Shown piece by piece: positions 1 to 10,514 of a DNA stretch of 64,000 bases. Source of the DNA: Cytospora piceicola. Taxonomy: Eukaryota > Ascomycota > Sordariomycetes > Diaporthales > Cytosporaceae. The notes beneath the pieces are model-generated. The model saw only the letters and a program-made list of their open reading frames with translations. It was not told the DNA's origin and did no database searches. Within the stretch, counting starts at the first letter, position 1; every line of letters begins with the position of its first letter. The position numbers and the translations under genes were made by a program. The stretch covers positions 1-64,000 of the forward strand of contig JALQBC010000066.1 of assembly GCA_023375675.1 (NCBI GenBank), given 5' to 3'.

Positions 1-163
1 AAGTAAGTAAGTAGGTAAGTAAGTAGGTAAGTTCGCTAGTAAATTAGCTAGTAAGTAAATTCGCTATTAAATAAGTAAATAAATAAGTAAGTAGGTAGGT
101 AAGTAAGTAGGTAAGTTCGCTAGTAAATTAGCTAGTAAGTAAATTCGCTATTAAATAAGTAAA

Positions 164-221
<58 letters not shown>

Positions 222-507
222 GGTAAGTAGGTAAGTAAGTAAGTAGGTAAGTAGGTAGGTAAGTAAATAAGTAAGTAAGTAAGTTAGTTAATAAGTTAGT
301 TAGTAAGTTAGTTAGTAAGTTAGTTAGTAAGTTAGTTAGTAAGTTAGTTAGTAAGTTAGCTAGTAACTAAGTAAGTAAGTAAGTAAGTAGGTAAGTAAGT
401 AAGTAGGTAAGTAAGTAGGTAAGTTTACTAGTAAATTAGCTAGTAAGTAAATTTACTATTAAATAAGTAAATAAATAAGTAAGTAAGTAAGTAAGTAGGT
501 AAGTAAG

Positions 508-717
508 TGTAACGGAACGGCGTAGGGCCAGGGGTCACCTGACCTGGCGCGCCTGCGCATAGACTAAGTGACCTACTAGGCTCTGCCGTACCTTAGTATT
601 TAGACTTTTAATTAAAAGGGCCTGGCTACGTTTAAGCCTTCCCTTTCTCTTTAGCTAAAATGCTTATATTATATTAGAATTACAGCTTTGCCTTTATTAT
701 TTTAATACATCGTAACA
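508..717 (+). mobile_element. Solo LTR, intact and not RIP-mutated
   Basis: A 210-bp block of normal composition sits inside the GTAA satellite. It starts TGTAACGG and ends CGTAACA, so it has the TG...CA ends expected of an LTR. Five-base direct repeats GTAAG flank it (503-507 and 718-722), although the host array is itself rich in GTAAG, so the target-site duplication is weak evidence alone. Independent support is an inverted copy of exactly the same length at 1447-1656. No internal retrotransposon sequence lies beside it. TGTAAC-type ends occur in fungal Ty3/Gypsy LTRs, so that superfamily is a guess. A terminal-inverted-repeat element is less likely because the ends pair only over a few bases and the duplication is 5 bp. 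Confidence 0.78.
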
Positions 718-1097
718 GTAAGTAGGTAAGTAGGTAAATAAGTAAAGTAGTTAGTAAGTTAATTAGTAAGTTAGTTAATAAGTTAGTTAGTAAGTTAGTT
801 AGTAAGTTAGTTAGTAAGTTAGCTAGTAACTAAGTAGGTAAGTAACTAAGTAGGTAAGTAAGTAAGTAGGTAAGTAAGTAGGTAAGTTCGCTAGTAAATT
901 AGCTAGTAAGTAAATTCGCTATTAAATAAGTAAATAAATAAGTAAGTAGGTAGGTAAGTAAGTAGGTAAGTAAATAAGTAAAGTAGTTAGTAAGTTAGTT
1001 AGTAAGTTAGTTAGTAAGTTAGTTAGTAAGTTAGTTAGTAAGTTAGTTAGTAAGTTAGTTAGTAAGTTAGCTAGTAACTAAGTAGGTAAGTAAGTAG

Positions 1098-1132
<35 letters not shown>

Positions 1133-1446
1133 GGTAAGTAAGTAAGTAGGTAAGTAAGTAGGTAAGTAAGTAGGTAAGTTCGCTAGTAAATTAGCTAGTA
1201 AGTAAATTCGCTATTAAATAAGTAAATAAGTAAGTAAGTAGGTAGGTAAGTAAGTAGGTAAGTAAGTAAGTAGGTAGGTAGGTAAGTAGGTAGGTAAGTA
1301 AGTAGGTAGGTAAGTAAGTTAGTTAGTAAGTTAGCTAGTAAGTTAGCTAGTAAGTTAGCTAGTAAGTTAGCTAGTAAGTTAGCTAGTAAGTTAGCTAGTA
1401 AGTTAGCTAGTAAGTTAGCTAGTAAAGTAGTTATTAAAGTAGCTAA

Positions 1447-1656
1447 TATTATAATATATTAGAATAATAAAGGTAAAGCTATAATTTTAATATAATATAA
1501 GCATTTTACTTAAAAAGAAAGTAAAGGCTTAAGTATAGTTAAGCCCTTTTAATCGAAGGTTTAAATACTAAGGTATAGTAAAGCTTAAAAGGTTACTTAG
1601 TTTATATATAAGTGCGTTAAGTTAAGTAACCTTTAAGCTTACGTTATTATATTATA
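1447..1656 (-). mobile_element. RIP-mutated inverted copy of the same solo LTR
   Basis: The reverse complement of 508-717 aligns to this interval over all 210 positions without a gap. By hand alignment about 153 positions match. Of about 57 differences, about 47 are C-to-T or G-to-A in the direction intact to mutated, about 5 are the reverse transition and about 5 are transversions. Flanking pentamers GCTAA (1442-1446) and GCTAG (1657-1661) look like a target-site duplication with one G-to-A change. This is therefore a second, older solo LTR of the same family, damaged on both strands in the RIP pattern. Confidence 0.85.
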
Positions 1657-1832
1657 GCTAGTAATTTAGTTATTTAAGTATTAAGTAAGTAAGTAAGTAA
1701 CTAAGTAGCTTAGTTAATAAGTAAGTAAATAAGTAAGTAAATTAAAAGTAAATAAGTAAGTAAGTAAGTAAGTAGTTAAGTTAGCTAATACGTTAGCTAG
1801 TAAAGTAGCTAGTAAGTTAGTTATTTAGTTAT

Positions 1833-1866
<34 letters not shown>

Positions 1867-2022
1867 TATAAGTAAGTTAGCTAATAGGTTAGTTAGTAAA
1901 GTAGCTAATAAGTTAGTTATTTAGTTATTAAGTAAGTAAGTAAGTAAGTAAGTATATAAGTAAGTTAGCTAATAGGTTAGTTAGTAAAGTAGCTAGTAAG
2001 TTAGTTAGTTAGTTAATTATCT

Positions 2023-2104
2023 CGCCGCTTAAGGCTGCGGAGGAGACGATAGAGTAACGCCCTTCGGGCGTTACTCTATCGGATCCGGAGCAGCCTAAGC
2101 GGCG
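2023..2104. repeat. Long nested palindrome (two-tier hairpin)
   Basis: The inner stem is perfect: 16 bases at 2047-2062 pair with 2066-2081 around a TTC loop. An outer arm at 2023-2038 (CGCCGCTTAAGGCTGC) pairs with 2089-2104 with one bulged A and one unpaired end base. Between the tiers is a short asymmetric internal loop. The block is GC-rich and free of RIP damage although it lies between the satellite and a RIP-degraded tract. I do not recognise it; a fold-back or MITE-like element, the end of a larger element, or a GC-cluster-type insertion are all possible. Confidence 0.8.
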
Positions 2105-2139
2105 TATTTAACTATTTAACTAACTAGCTATTAAATTTC

Positions 2140-2190
2140 CGATCCTTCCTAACGGAAGGCCTTCTCGGCAGGCGGTCCTACCGCCGTTCC
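2140..2190. repeat. Additional short hairpins next to the long palindrome
   Basis: Within 50 bases there are three more inverted repeats: CCTTCC/GGAAGG at 2144-2159 with a 4-base loop, a GAAGGCCTTC palindrome around 2155-2164, and GGCGG/CCGCC at 2171-2185 with a 5-base loop. Together with 2023-2104 they form a hairpin cluster of about 160 bp. Beyond about 2195 the sequence turns abruptly into AT-rich RIP-damaged DNA. Confidence 0.65.
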
Positions 2191-2199
2191 CCAGTATAT

Positions 2200-5100
2200 A
2201 TATAATAAAGATTTTATAATTCGATAACGGCTAACTCGACTACTTCTTTAACTTTTTAAAGCTTTTATTTAGTAAAAGATTTATATAAGGTTATATAGGA
2301 TCCGAGAAATCTTACGTTTAAAATATAGTTTATAATATTATATAAAACTCTTTTATTAACTCCGAATTATTAAAAAAGTTTTATATAAAATAAAAAGCGA
2401 TAATATAAGCCTTACGTTTTTAATTTATAATTTAAAATAAGGTTACTATAAAGCCTACGGTTAGCTTTCTATCCGATATTTAAGACGTAATATAGCCTTA
2501 ACTCCTCGAAAGTATTAAGATAATCTAAGACAGACTATAATAGCTATAGATAAATAAGTAAAGCATACTAAATAAAATCGATACTTTAATTAAGATAATT
2601 TATAATATTATTACCTTCTTTAAGCTTTCTTATAGATTAAATATTATAGTTTTATAGCTTTTTATAAATATAATTAACCTTAAATCGTTTATAGTTAAAG
2701 ATCTTCTTTAAACTATTTTCTTTACTATTTATAATATTTATATTTAAAACCTTATTTCTTATATTTAAAACTTTATATAATACGATTTCTATAATACTAT
2801 TATACTTATAAGTTTAAGATATATATATTTTAAAGATCTTTTTAATAAGTATAAAGCTTTTTTTAACCTTAATTACTAATGTTAGTAATTTAAACGTATA
2901 GAATATCTTAAAAACTAAATATATTTCGTAAAATACGTTTTCTTTTATATTAATAATAAGTTTATAAACTTTAACGTCCTTTTTAATATAATTAACCTTA
3001 TAACTAATAATATTATAAACACTTACTATAAAGTTTTAGCTTAAGATTTAGCTTAAACTTTAACTTAAACCTTTTTATTATAAGCTCTTTTAGTTAAAGC
3101 TTCTTTATCTTAAGCTCTTTTAGCTAAAGCTTTATTATCTTAAGTTCTTTCGGTAAAGCTTTTAATAGTAGATTTTATTATTAAGCTAGTAAATATAAAT
3201 AATCCCGAGCTTTAAAAGCTAATAGTATAATTAAATAAAGCTTAATAAACAGAATAGCCTCGGCCGGATATATAGTTATATTAGCTTAAAGTCTTATATA
3301 TCGTTAACTAAAATAAATATAGTAAATAAGTTATTTAAAAATATAATAATCTTTTTTATAATATCGGCGTATACCTTTTAAGCTTTAAAAACTATATTAT
3401 ATTTAAAGTTAATAATATTAACGTTACTATCGGTAATATTATATTTTAAATAATAAAACGTAAGATTAATTACGTACTTTTTAAACCTAATATCTTTATT
3501 AACAGATAACGTATAAACTTAAGCTTTAACTTCGGTATAGTTTAAGATTTCGTTAGATAAAAAGGGGATTTCGAGTATTATAAGCTAACCGAAGGTATTT
3601 TCTGCTTTAACGTTATTATCTATACTCTTTTTAATTAAAGACGAAAGCTTTAACTATTTTATCTTATCTAAAACGCTAATAATCTTAAAACGTTTAAGAA
3701 TATAAATTATCTTAAAAAAATTAAACGTTACTTAAAGCGGCTTATTAAAAGCCTACTTAACTAGGCAGACGTTATAGTTTATACTATAATAGTTATAGTT
3801 TAACTTACCGAATATAATTTATACTATTTAAAGATTATCGCTATTAACGAAAGTACTTCTTAACTTAAAGTAAATATTATTATAATTTAAGAATATTATT
3901 TAAAATCTTTAATTTTCTTTACTTTAAGCGACTACTAGTAAAGAAATATCTTTATACTTTCGATAGATTTTAAAGCTATTAATAACGTTTATTTTAACTT
4001 ACCGATTATTAAAGTTATACGAAAAGGTATAGATATACTCTTTATAAATAAAGTATACTATATAAGTAACGATATTATTATATTTAAGCAGCTATTTATA
4101 AAGTAGTTTAAAACGTTAATTTTTAAAAAAGTTATATTAAAAATCTTAAGATAAACGTTAAAGTTTATTATTAATTATCGGAATAAAGTAAGAATATATA
4201 TAATCGCTATAGAAATAATATATAATAATAAAATATAGTTATTTTATAATACTAGTATCTCCGATTTAACTATTAAAGCTATTTATTACTATTTTAGTAG
4301 TATTATTTTTAAAGTTAAGCTTAAAAACTAAAAACCGATACTATTCTTTAATAATTACTTTACAATTATAACTTTTAATAAACTATATACCTTAAGTATA
4401 AGTCTGTTTAATACTTTTTAAGTATATATCGTTTTATATAAAGCGGTTATACTTTATTAATATAAAGTCTATAGCTTAGATAATAAGCTTTTTAAAATCG
4501 CTATCTTTACTCTTTATAATACAATATTATAATACCTTTATCGTAAGTTTAACTTAATATCTTTTTATAAACTTTATAAAAAACAGGTTAAGCTTATTAT
4601 TATCGACGGATATTAAAAAAACTAAACTGCGTTTATTATTAATATTTAAGTTATTAATAAAAAAGTAGGTTTTTTATAAGACTTATTTAAGCTAATTATT
4701 ATATTTAACTAACTTATTTATAGTTATATTAATATTATTTATCCCGACTTTATTATTAAAAAAGGATTTAAATAAGCTTATTAACGTATATTCGGACGTA
4801 TTATAAATATAAATAACGTTTATATCTCCGATAAACGTAATTAAAAAAGTATCGATCTTTACTTTTTTACTTCTATTATAACTTATAATAACGTAAAAGT
4901 TTAGTATATATACTACGTTAATAATACTTATTATACTTAAACTTATATATTACTTTTTACTATAAATAATACCGGTTTTTTAAATAACCTTACTTATAAC
5001 TATAACCTTTTTATTAACAATTAGTTTTTAAGTTAATAAAGAACCGGTTAAACCCTTTTATTAAAGTAAAGAACTAAAGCCGATAAAAACTAACGTATCG

Positions 5101-5865
5101 ACTAAGCTTACTATCTACTTAAAGAAAATAAGTAAGTTATCGATATCGTTAATATTACCCTTTTAGTTAAAGATTTAATATTCAACTCGGACTAAGTATA
5201 TTAAGATAAAGTAAACTATAAGGTTAAAAAAAAAGCTAAAAAAGCTAATAATAAAAAAGAAAAGGAATAAGTAATAGAGTTAAATAACAGCGGTAAGATC
5301 TAACGTTTTAAAATTCCTATATTTAAAAACTAATATTATAACTTACGTTATTAACGTAATACTTTAAAAGAAAAACAACTAAATATCGGCGTTTTTATAG
5401 ATATTACTATAAAGGTAGTCGTTACCGGAGGTTAAAATAATATAGCCTTTATAACTACTACCGATAAAAAGTAGAATATTATCGACTAAAACGGTTAAAA
5501 TAATATTATTACTACCGGAAACGAAGATAATAATAACGTTATAATAATAGCTATAACCTTTAACTAAAACAATTAAAACATAATAATAAAAGTCGTTAAT
5601 AATTAAGATTAGATAAAGTCTATAAGACCTTTAACCTAATAAAGGATATAGGTAATATAGCGATATAAGATAGATACAAATAAAAAGAGAAAGTAAAGAT
5701 AAAGATATTAGAACGTTATAATACGCGATATAAGCGATATAAGCGATATAAGCGATATAAGCGATATAAGCGATAAGGAAACGGAGGAAGTAAAGGATAA
5801 GGAAGGATAAAGCATTATAAGGATATAATCGTCTTATTCTATAAGGGGGGTATGTTAAGGCTTAC
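2200..5865. repeat. RIP-degraded repeat DNA (left AT-rich block)
   Basis: CpA and TpG are almost absent and TpA is very common, while CpG remains frequent: this is the RIP pattern. All frames are full of TAA and TAG stops and no open reading frame survives. Stretches such as 3900-5300 keep a faint coding-like rhythm when such stops are read through, so a transposon coding region probably decayed here, but I cannot assign a family. Near the right end the purine run AAGGGGGG (5843-5850) followed by TGTTAAGG could be a polypurine tract and LTR start, though no partner LTR was found. Confidence 0.85.
5723..5777 (+). repeat. 9-bp minisatellite, GCGATATAA units
   Basis: The unit GCGATATAA repeats about five to six times in tandem, flanked by purine-rich sequence. 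It lies in the last part of the left RIP block, about 70 bases before the candidate polypurine tract. Confidence 0.85.
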
Positions 5866-6124
5866 GTAAGCTACTTTAAAGTTAGCCACTCTACTAAACA
5901 CTATTTTCCTTCCCTCTAGTTTAGTTAGCTTCTTCTTTCCTTAGACAACAACAATATACACACTGGAATTAAAGACTGTACTATATATGCTATCGTGCCT
6001 GTTTTTCAGTTAGATCTAGCTCGTGTTGATACCTGATAGCTCCCAGAGCCGATGTAACTTCAAAGACTGATACTCTTCCTCCACGATGGAGGAGCCTTCG
6101 TTCAAGTTGACGGACGGACGGCGG

Positions 6125-6600
6125 CATATGGAGTGGCCGCCAAGTATGTTATTGAAAAGGAATGTCGAGGCCGTCTTCTCCTTGCAGTACCGCCTTTCAG
6201 GGGAATAGAGGCTCTGAACCGATTCCAGCCGCACTGCAAGATGTGCTGTCGAGCTGCCTTTTCCTGCTGAACACACTCCACATCTCGCCGCGTCAGATCA
6301 TATTCACCGGCGACAGCACCGGCGCCACCCTCGCGACATCGCTGCTGCGCTACCTCCAAGAGTATGGCTCTGCCCTCAGCACACCTACGCCCAAGTGCGC
6401 TGTTTTGCTCTCCCCGTAGGTTGAACCTTTCTATCACGATGTATCAGATAACCCACACCGCGGCCCCGACTTCATCACGGCACGTACGGCGGTATGTACT
6501 CCCTCTTTATGCTACGAAGCCTCAAGTTCCCCTGTGTACGATTCTTGGAAGGCACAGTCTCGACTCCGTACCACGAAGTTAAAAGTGGCCAGTCTGGGGC
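6125..6600 (+). pseudogene. Alpha/beta-hydrolase (lipase/esterase-like) fragment, broken
   Basis: Two adjacent frames together encode part of an alpha/beta hydrolase of the hormone-sensitive-lipase type. The first frame gives NVEAVFSLQYRLSG (from 6161). After a one-base shift the next frame gives the helix before the nucleophile and the elbow GDSTGATLA (near 6310-6338), matching the G-D-S-A-G-G type motif with Ser as nucleophile. This frame ends at a TAG at about 6418-6420, directly after LLSP and before VEPFYHD; Trp (TGG) is a common residue there, so TAG may be a TpG-to-TpA change. The N-terminal HGGG region and the C-terminal Asp/His part are missing. It is a non-functional relic at the left edge of the island. 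The family call is by motif only. Confidence 0.6.
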
Positions 6601-7570
6601 GCACAGTCATACACCGGCAGCCTGCCCGCGCCCAAGACAGATGAAATGATGAAAATACGAGCCTCCATGATAGGACTACCCGGGTGATTTTCAGAAATTA
6701 CGTCTAACTCATGCCAGCCAACGTTAATCTGCGTTGTGACCAGTGACTTGCTGCGGTTCAAGAACCTCAAAGCCATATTGCTGTACATGTATATGGACTC
6801 ATATTGAGAGGATGTACCCGGACATCCGCTGAAGGAAACTGGCGAAGATGTCGTTTTCCAATGATTTCTCGTCCCAGTCGATGGTCAAAGATTCAGGTTC
6901 GTTAATCAATTTTAAGAAATCAGGGATACAGAGACAAAAAGCTGTACTATCAAATTGCCGAAGCCACCGCGCAACCATCCTTTTGAGGAGACAACTCCCT
7001 CCTTCAAGACGTAACAAAATAATTGACAAAATGCCCCAGACAATGCTGGAATCTACAAAAACCTGTCCGCACGCGCATCAGGCTTGGGCGGATAAGTCCT
7101 AGTCACACTCACGCCTTGCAATGAAGGCCCGTACCCACCCTGGGCATACATAGTTGAACAGAATATTGATAGTACGTCGAACATGGATAGTTTTGGGGTT
7201 CCTTGACCCATATACGGCAGACGAGACACCCACAATTCAGATTTCCCATGGGCTAGGGCGGGGGCTCCGTGAGGCTGGTGATAGTGTCTCGCGGCCCTAC
7301 CATCGTGATATGCGACAAGGTATGTGGAACCAACCTCGTAATTTAGGACGGGGTGCTGACATGTGTGATCCTCCATCCTTCTTTTGGTCTTACATTCTAG
7401 GGCTTTCTCCCACCCCGGTAAGCATGAGAGCTTCGATAAATGATAACTGATTTCCAATCATTCTATTCACTATCCAAGGACCTATACTCCGTGCTAAGAC
7501 CCTGCTAGGTATCCATGCCATCGCTCTTATTTTCCAGACCGAACCAACTCTTTCGCTCTGACAAGAGACC
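6601..7570. other. Interval without a convincing gene
   Basis: Several minus-strand open frames lie here (6579-6788, 6799-7029, 7053-7457). Their residue composition is not absurd, but they are separated by stops, share no recognisable motif and have no clear splice sites joining them. They may be remnants of a decayed minus-strand gene, or chance. Base composition is normal and shows no RIP signature. Confidence 0.4.
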
Positions 7571-7571
7571 C

Positions 7572-9386
7572 TCACGACTTCGAGCAACAATACGCTATGG
7601 TCCGCAAAAGACCCAAAACCCCAATCAACCTCAGCATATCAATCTCCACCCCCTGGCGGCGGCGGCGACTATTCCAAGTGCTATCAAAACTAAGCAGTCT
7701 CCCCGTCTCCGAGTCCTCAGGCTGACTCGAGCCGGCTTCCCCGCCATCATGGCACAGCGGAAGGAGATATTGGGGCTGGTCACCCCACCTGGAGAAAGCT
7801 TGCTTCAGCCTCGTCGACAACCTCTGGCCCCTTGTCGCCGTCGTCGTCAACAATGACGTGTCAGACATGGACACGAACTCCTCCTCGTTACTTTCGCACA
7901 TTTCCGTCTCCTGCACTGTACAGTTGAGCATGTCTTTGATATTGTCACCAAACAGCATAGTCTTCTTGGGGTCGCGGGCGGCGGCAACATGGCGCTGGCG
8001 CTCGCTGCGCTGCCGCAGATTCGACCAGAACGTTTCGAGGTCGATGAGGTAGTGCCTTTCCCCATTCGGCTCCGTGACAATTATTTGAGGCCCATGATTT
8101 GAATCGTCCGGCTCATCCCAGAACCGCCATGAGCACCGTTGCAGTCCATGGTGGCTATCGGCGGGCCTGGGCCCATGCTTCCCCCTGCGTCTCCGCTCTA
8201 TCCTTCTGATCGACTGGACGGGCTGTCTGCTGTCCCGCAAGTCGTGTGCCGCAGGCTCCTAGGCCGGCTGGTCGAGAGGTCGGGACCACATGGTCATTGT
8301 GAGCATGTCGAAGACGAACTCGTTCATGGGCGTTGTGAAGAGCCACCGGTGCGCGTCCGAGTCAAGACTGGTGCCGGTGTTCCTGTTGGACTCGGAGGAT
8401 TGCGCATTAGCAATGCTGAGATCAGCTAGATATTCTCGGATGCGTCGCGGCAGCTTGTATCCCTCGATACGGAACCACTGCGAACCTGGTTCGCGCACTG
8501 CTGTGGCACCGTATCCTTCATCAAGTGAGGTGACGCGCTGTGTCCTATCGATGCAGAGGGGGAAGTGTCTGAACAGCTGATAGATCCGTTCGTGCTCTGC
8601 ACCGTACTTCTCAGCCACCTCATCATCTTCACTGCTTTCACTGCCATCCTGTTCCGTCGATGACCAGACGGATTCGTCGAATAGTGAGCGTACTTCGGCA
8701 ATCCCTGTTGGTCTATCGTTCTCGTCGTTGTGGATTCGGTGCGACTCAGACGATCCGGACTTGAACATCAGGCAGGTTTCTGATTGTCCGGTTGCATCCT
8801 CCAGGTCTGGATCGAAACTTCCCACCTGCTCCGTATCTCGATCTTTGTCTGCAAACGAGTATCGAGCAATGGCATTTTCAGAGTCAGAGTCGAACTTGGA
8901 GTGGAGCTCTCCAAAGTGGTACGCATTCTCCATAGAAATCTGCTGACACTTAGCCATGAGTTCCCATGATATGTTGGCCGCGGTGGGGGTCCAAACCCTT
9001 GTCTGGCGCTGACTATGGACGTCGTCGACGAAACGAGCCCATCTGTCATCGGCATCCGGTTCCTCAAATACCTCCCTTGGGCCATACCTGTCATCCTCGT
9101 TGACGACTTCGATGACCTCGTCAATAGGTCTCAATATCTCGACATTTCTCCACCAAGTAGACGATTTCTTGTGGACTCGCCAGGAGGGACCCCTATATGT
9201 AGGCGATATCAGCGCCTGTCGCGTGAGACGTTGTTTGAGAAGCTGCATAGAGTTGGCCGGGAAGCCGGGGGGTGGCGAGATCATTCTGGTAGTAAAGGCA
9301 TTACTGGATGATGAGCCCATGGCCCTCACGCAAAGAGTGGCGTAGCTAGGCGACCTCTCCCCGGCATTGCTGTTATCCCGATTCAT
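7572..9386 (-). CDS. Protein of unknown function, ~604 codons, one in-frame TAG
   Basis: The minus-strand frame opens at ATG 9386 (MNRDNSNAGERS) and runs 375 codons to a TAG at 8259-8261. The same frame then continues open to 7572, so only one stop interrupts about 604 codons. The first part is acidic and polar (DDRWARFVDD, Ser/Glu/Asp-rich stretches near residues 190-260). The second part has NGERHYLIDLETFWSNL and a hydrophobic C-terminus (MLRLIGVLGLLRTIAYCC) that could be a tail anchor. I recognise no domain. The TAG follows GCC and precedes GAG, so one C-to-T change of CAG would create it, a RIP-type event. It may be a nonsense allele, a sequencing error, or part of an unrecognised intron; no good short intron covering it was found. 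If the stop is real the product is 375 aa. Confidence 0.6.
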
Positions 9387-10514
9387 AACGATGGCTCTCT
9401 CTTTGGATGTGATGGCCTGTGTGCGTTGCTTGGACGAGTGTGAGCACAGCAGGTCTATGGATGTGACCGTAATTTATGCGATTTCAACGGGTCGACTGTA
9501 GCGACTGGAGCGACAACGCCTGCGTGTCCGATCGAAAGGATGAAGCTGTGCCTGTAACGGATAAGCGATTGTGTATCTTGGAAAACGCTTTCTGAAGATG
9601 AATTATGGTGTGCAAAAACGGTGTTGGTCGGAGAACTGGATTTAAAGACGGTCCGAGGACAACAGCGATGTCTGTGCTTGGAAAGGACGACGGAGCAGGT
9701 GCCAAAGTACGCTGGCCGACGGCCGAAAGACGCTTCTTTGATACATTTCGCTCGAAATATGACGGAAGTCTTCAGTCAATCAGCACATGAAATAGTCCAC
9801 CGCCGTTGACCCGATAGAATCCAGTCGCACATTCTTTACACACTGCCACCCGAGACATACCCAAGTACGTGTTGGCCAACATACCCCCCACGTACAACAG
9901 ACTGTATCAACGAAGTGAGGACGTTAGCGAACTAGTGCCGCTATGGATGAGCCCGTCCAATAAGTAAGTGGCCTCGGCTCTAAAGTGTCAGAGCACGGCG
10001 TCACGAGAACTGTAGCTGTTAGCTTCACAGGTGATGAGCAACATATTGACCTAAAACGCCTTGGTAAATTTGTTTTGATACGACGGGGACTTTTGAATTA
10101 AGCCCATAGGAAGCTTGACCGGCCTTGGCGTGGTCAGCCTGGTGGCATTTTCTACCCGTGCTCTGTAGGCCTTCCTTCCCTTGGGTCAACTTGATTCGCA
10201 ATTTCCCCTCTTGGGCTCAACGGTCTTTCTGTCCCCCGAGCCTCACATGTCGGCAAGAGCAGGACCATCGCGGTCCGTGACCGTAGCACCACCAATTCTG
10301 CAGGAGCGGACCTGTCTGGATGCGATCCCGGTCCGGTCTGCGGGCCTTTGTACAGGATTATGCCTTACAAAGCCGACCGGACTCCTCTATATGGCCTCGA
10401 CTGACACGAATTCCAAGGCCCTCACATGGTATTCGTCGCCGAGCATTCGCCGCCACATACCTATGGCTATGGCACATCTTGATGAACTCCTTTTGGTCCT
10501 CAATACGCAGCCAT
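9387..10514. other. Intergenic region between two minus-strand genes
   Basis: About 1.1 kb of normal composition. The part next to 9386 is the presumed promoter and 5' leader of the upstream unknown gene. The part next to 10514 is the 3' flank of RPB7. Small open frames near 9484-9809 show no recognisable features, and I see no RNA gene. Confidence 0.5.

Larger units (their letters stand above)
1..2015. repeat. Tetranucleotide-based satellite with higher-order units
   Basis: The tract is built almost entirely from 4-bp steps GTAA, GTAG and GTTA, with GCTA variants. Two higher-order motifs recur. One is marked by GTTCGCTAGTAAATTAGC and starts near 31, 115, 423, 886 and 1178; the 423 copy carries C-to-T and G-to-A changes (TTCGC to TTTAC). 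The other is a run of GTTAGTTAGTAA units near 289-365, 750-825, 985-1070 and 1315-1430. Two 210-bp LTR insertions interrupt the array (508-717 and 1447-1656), and from about 1660 to 2015 the units become more degenerate. No gene is visible. The array runs off the left edge of the window, so its full length is unknown. Confidence 0.95.

Noticed and set aside
1..2015. CRISPR-like or telomeric array
   Set aside because: Units are 4-bp steps with no spacers, and the GTAA/GTAG motif is not a known telomere repeat; the host is eukaryotic.
5843..5990. Polypurine tract plus 3' LTR of a retrotransposon
   Set aside because: The purine run and TGTT start are suggestive, but no second LTR copy, clear CA end or target-site duplication was found.
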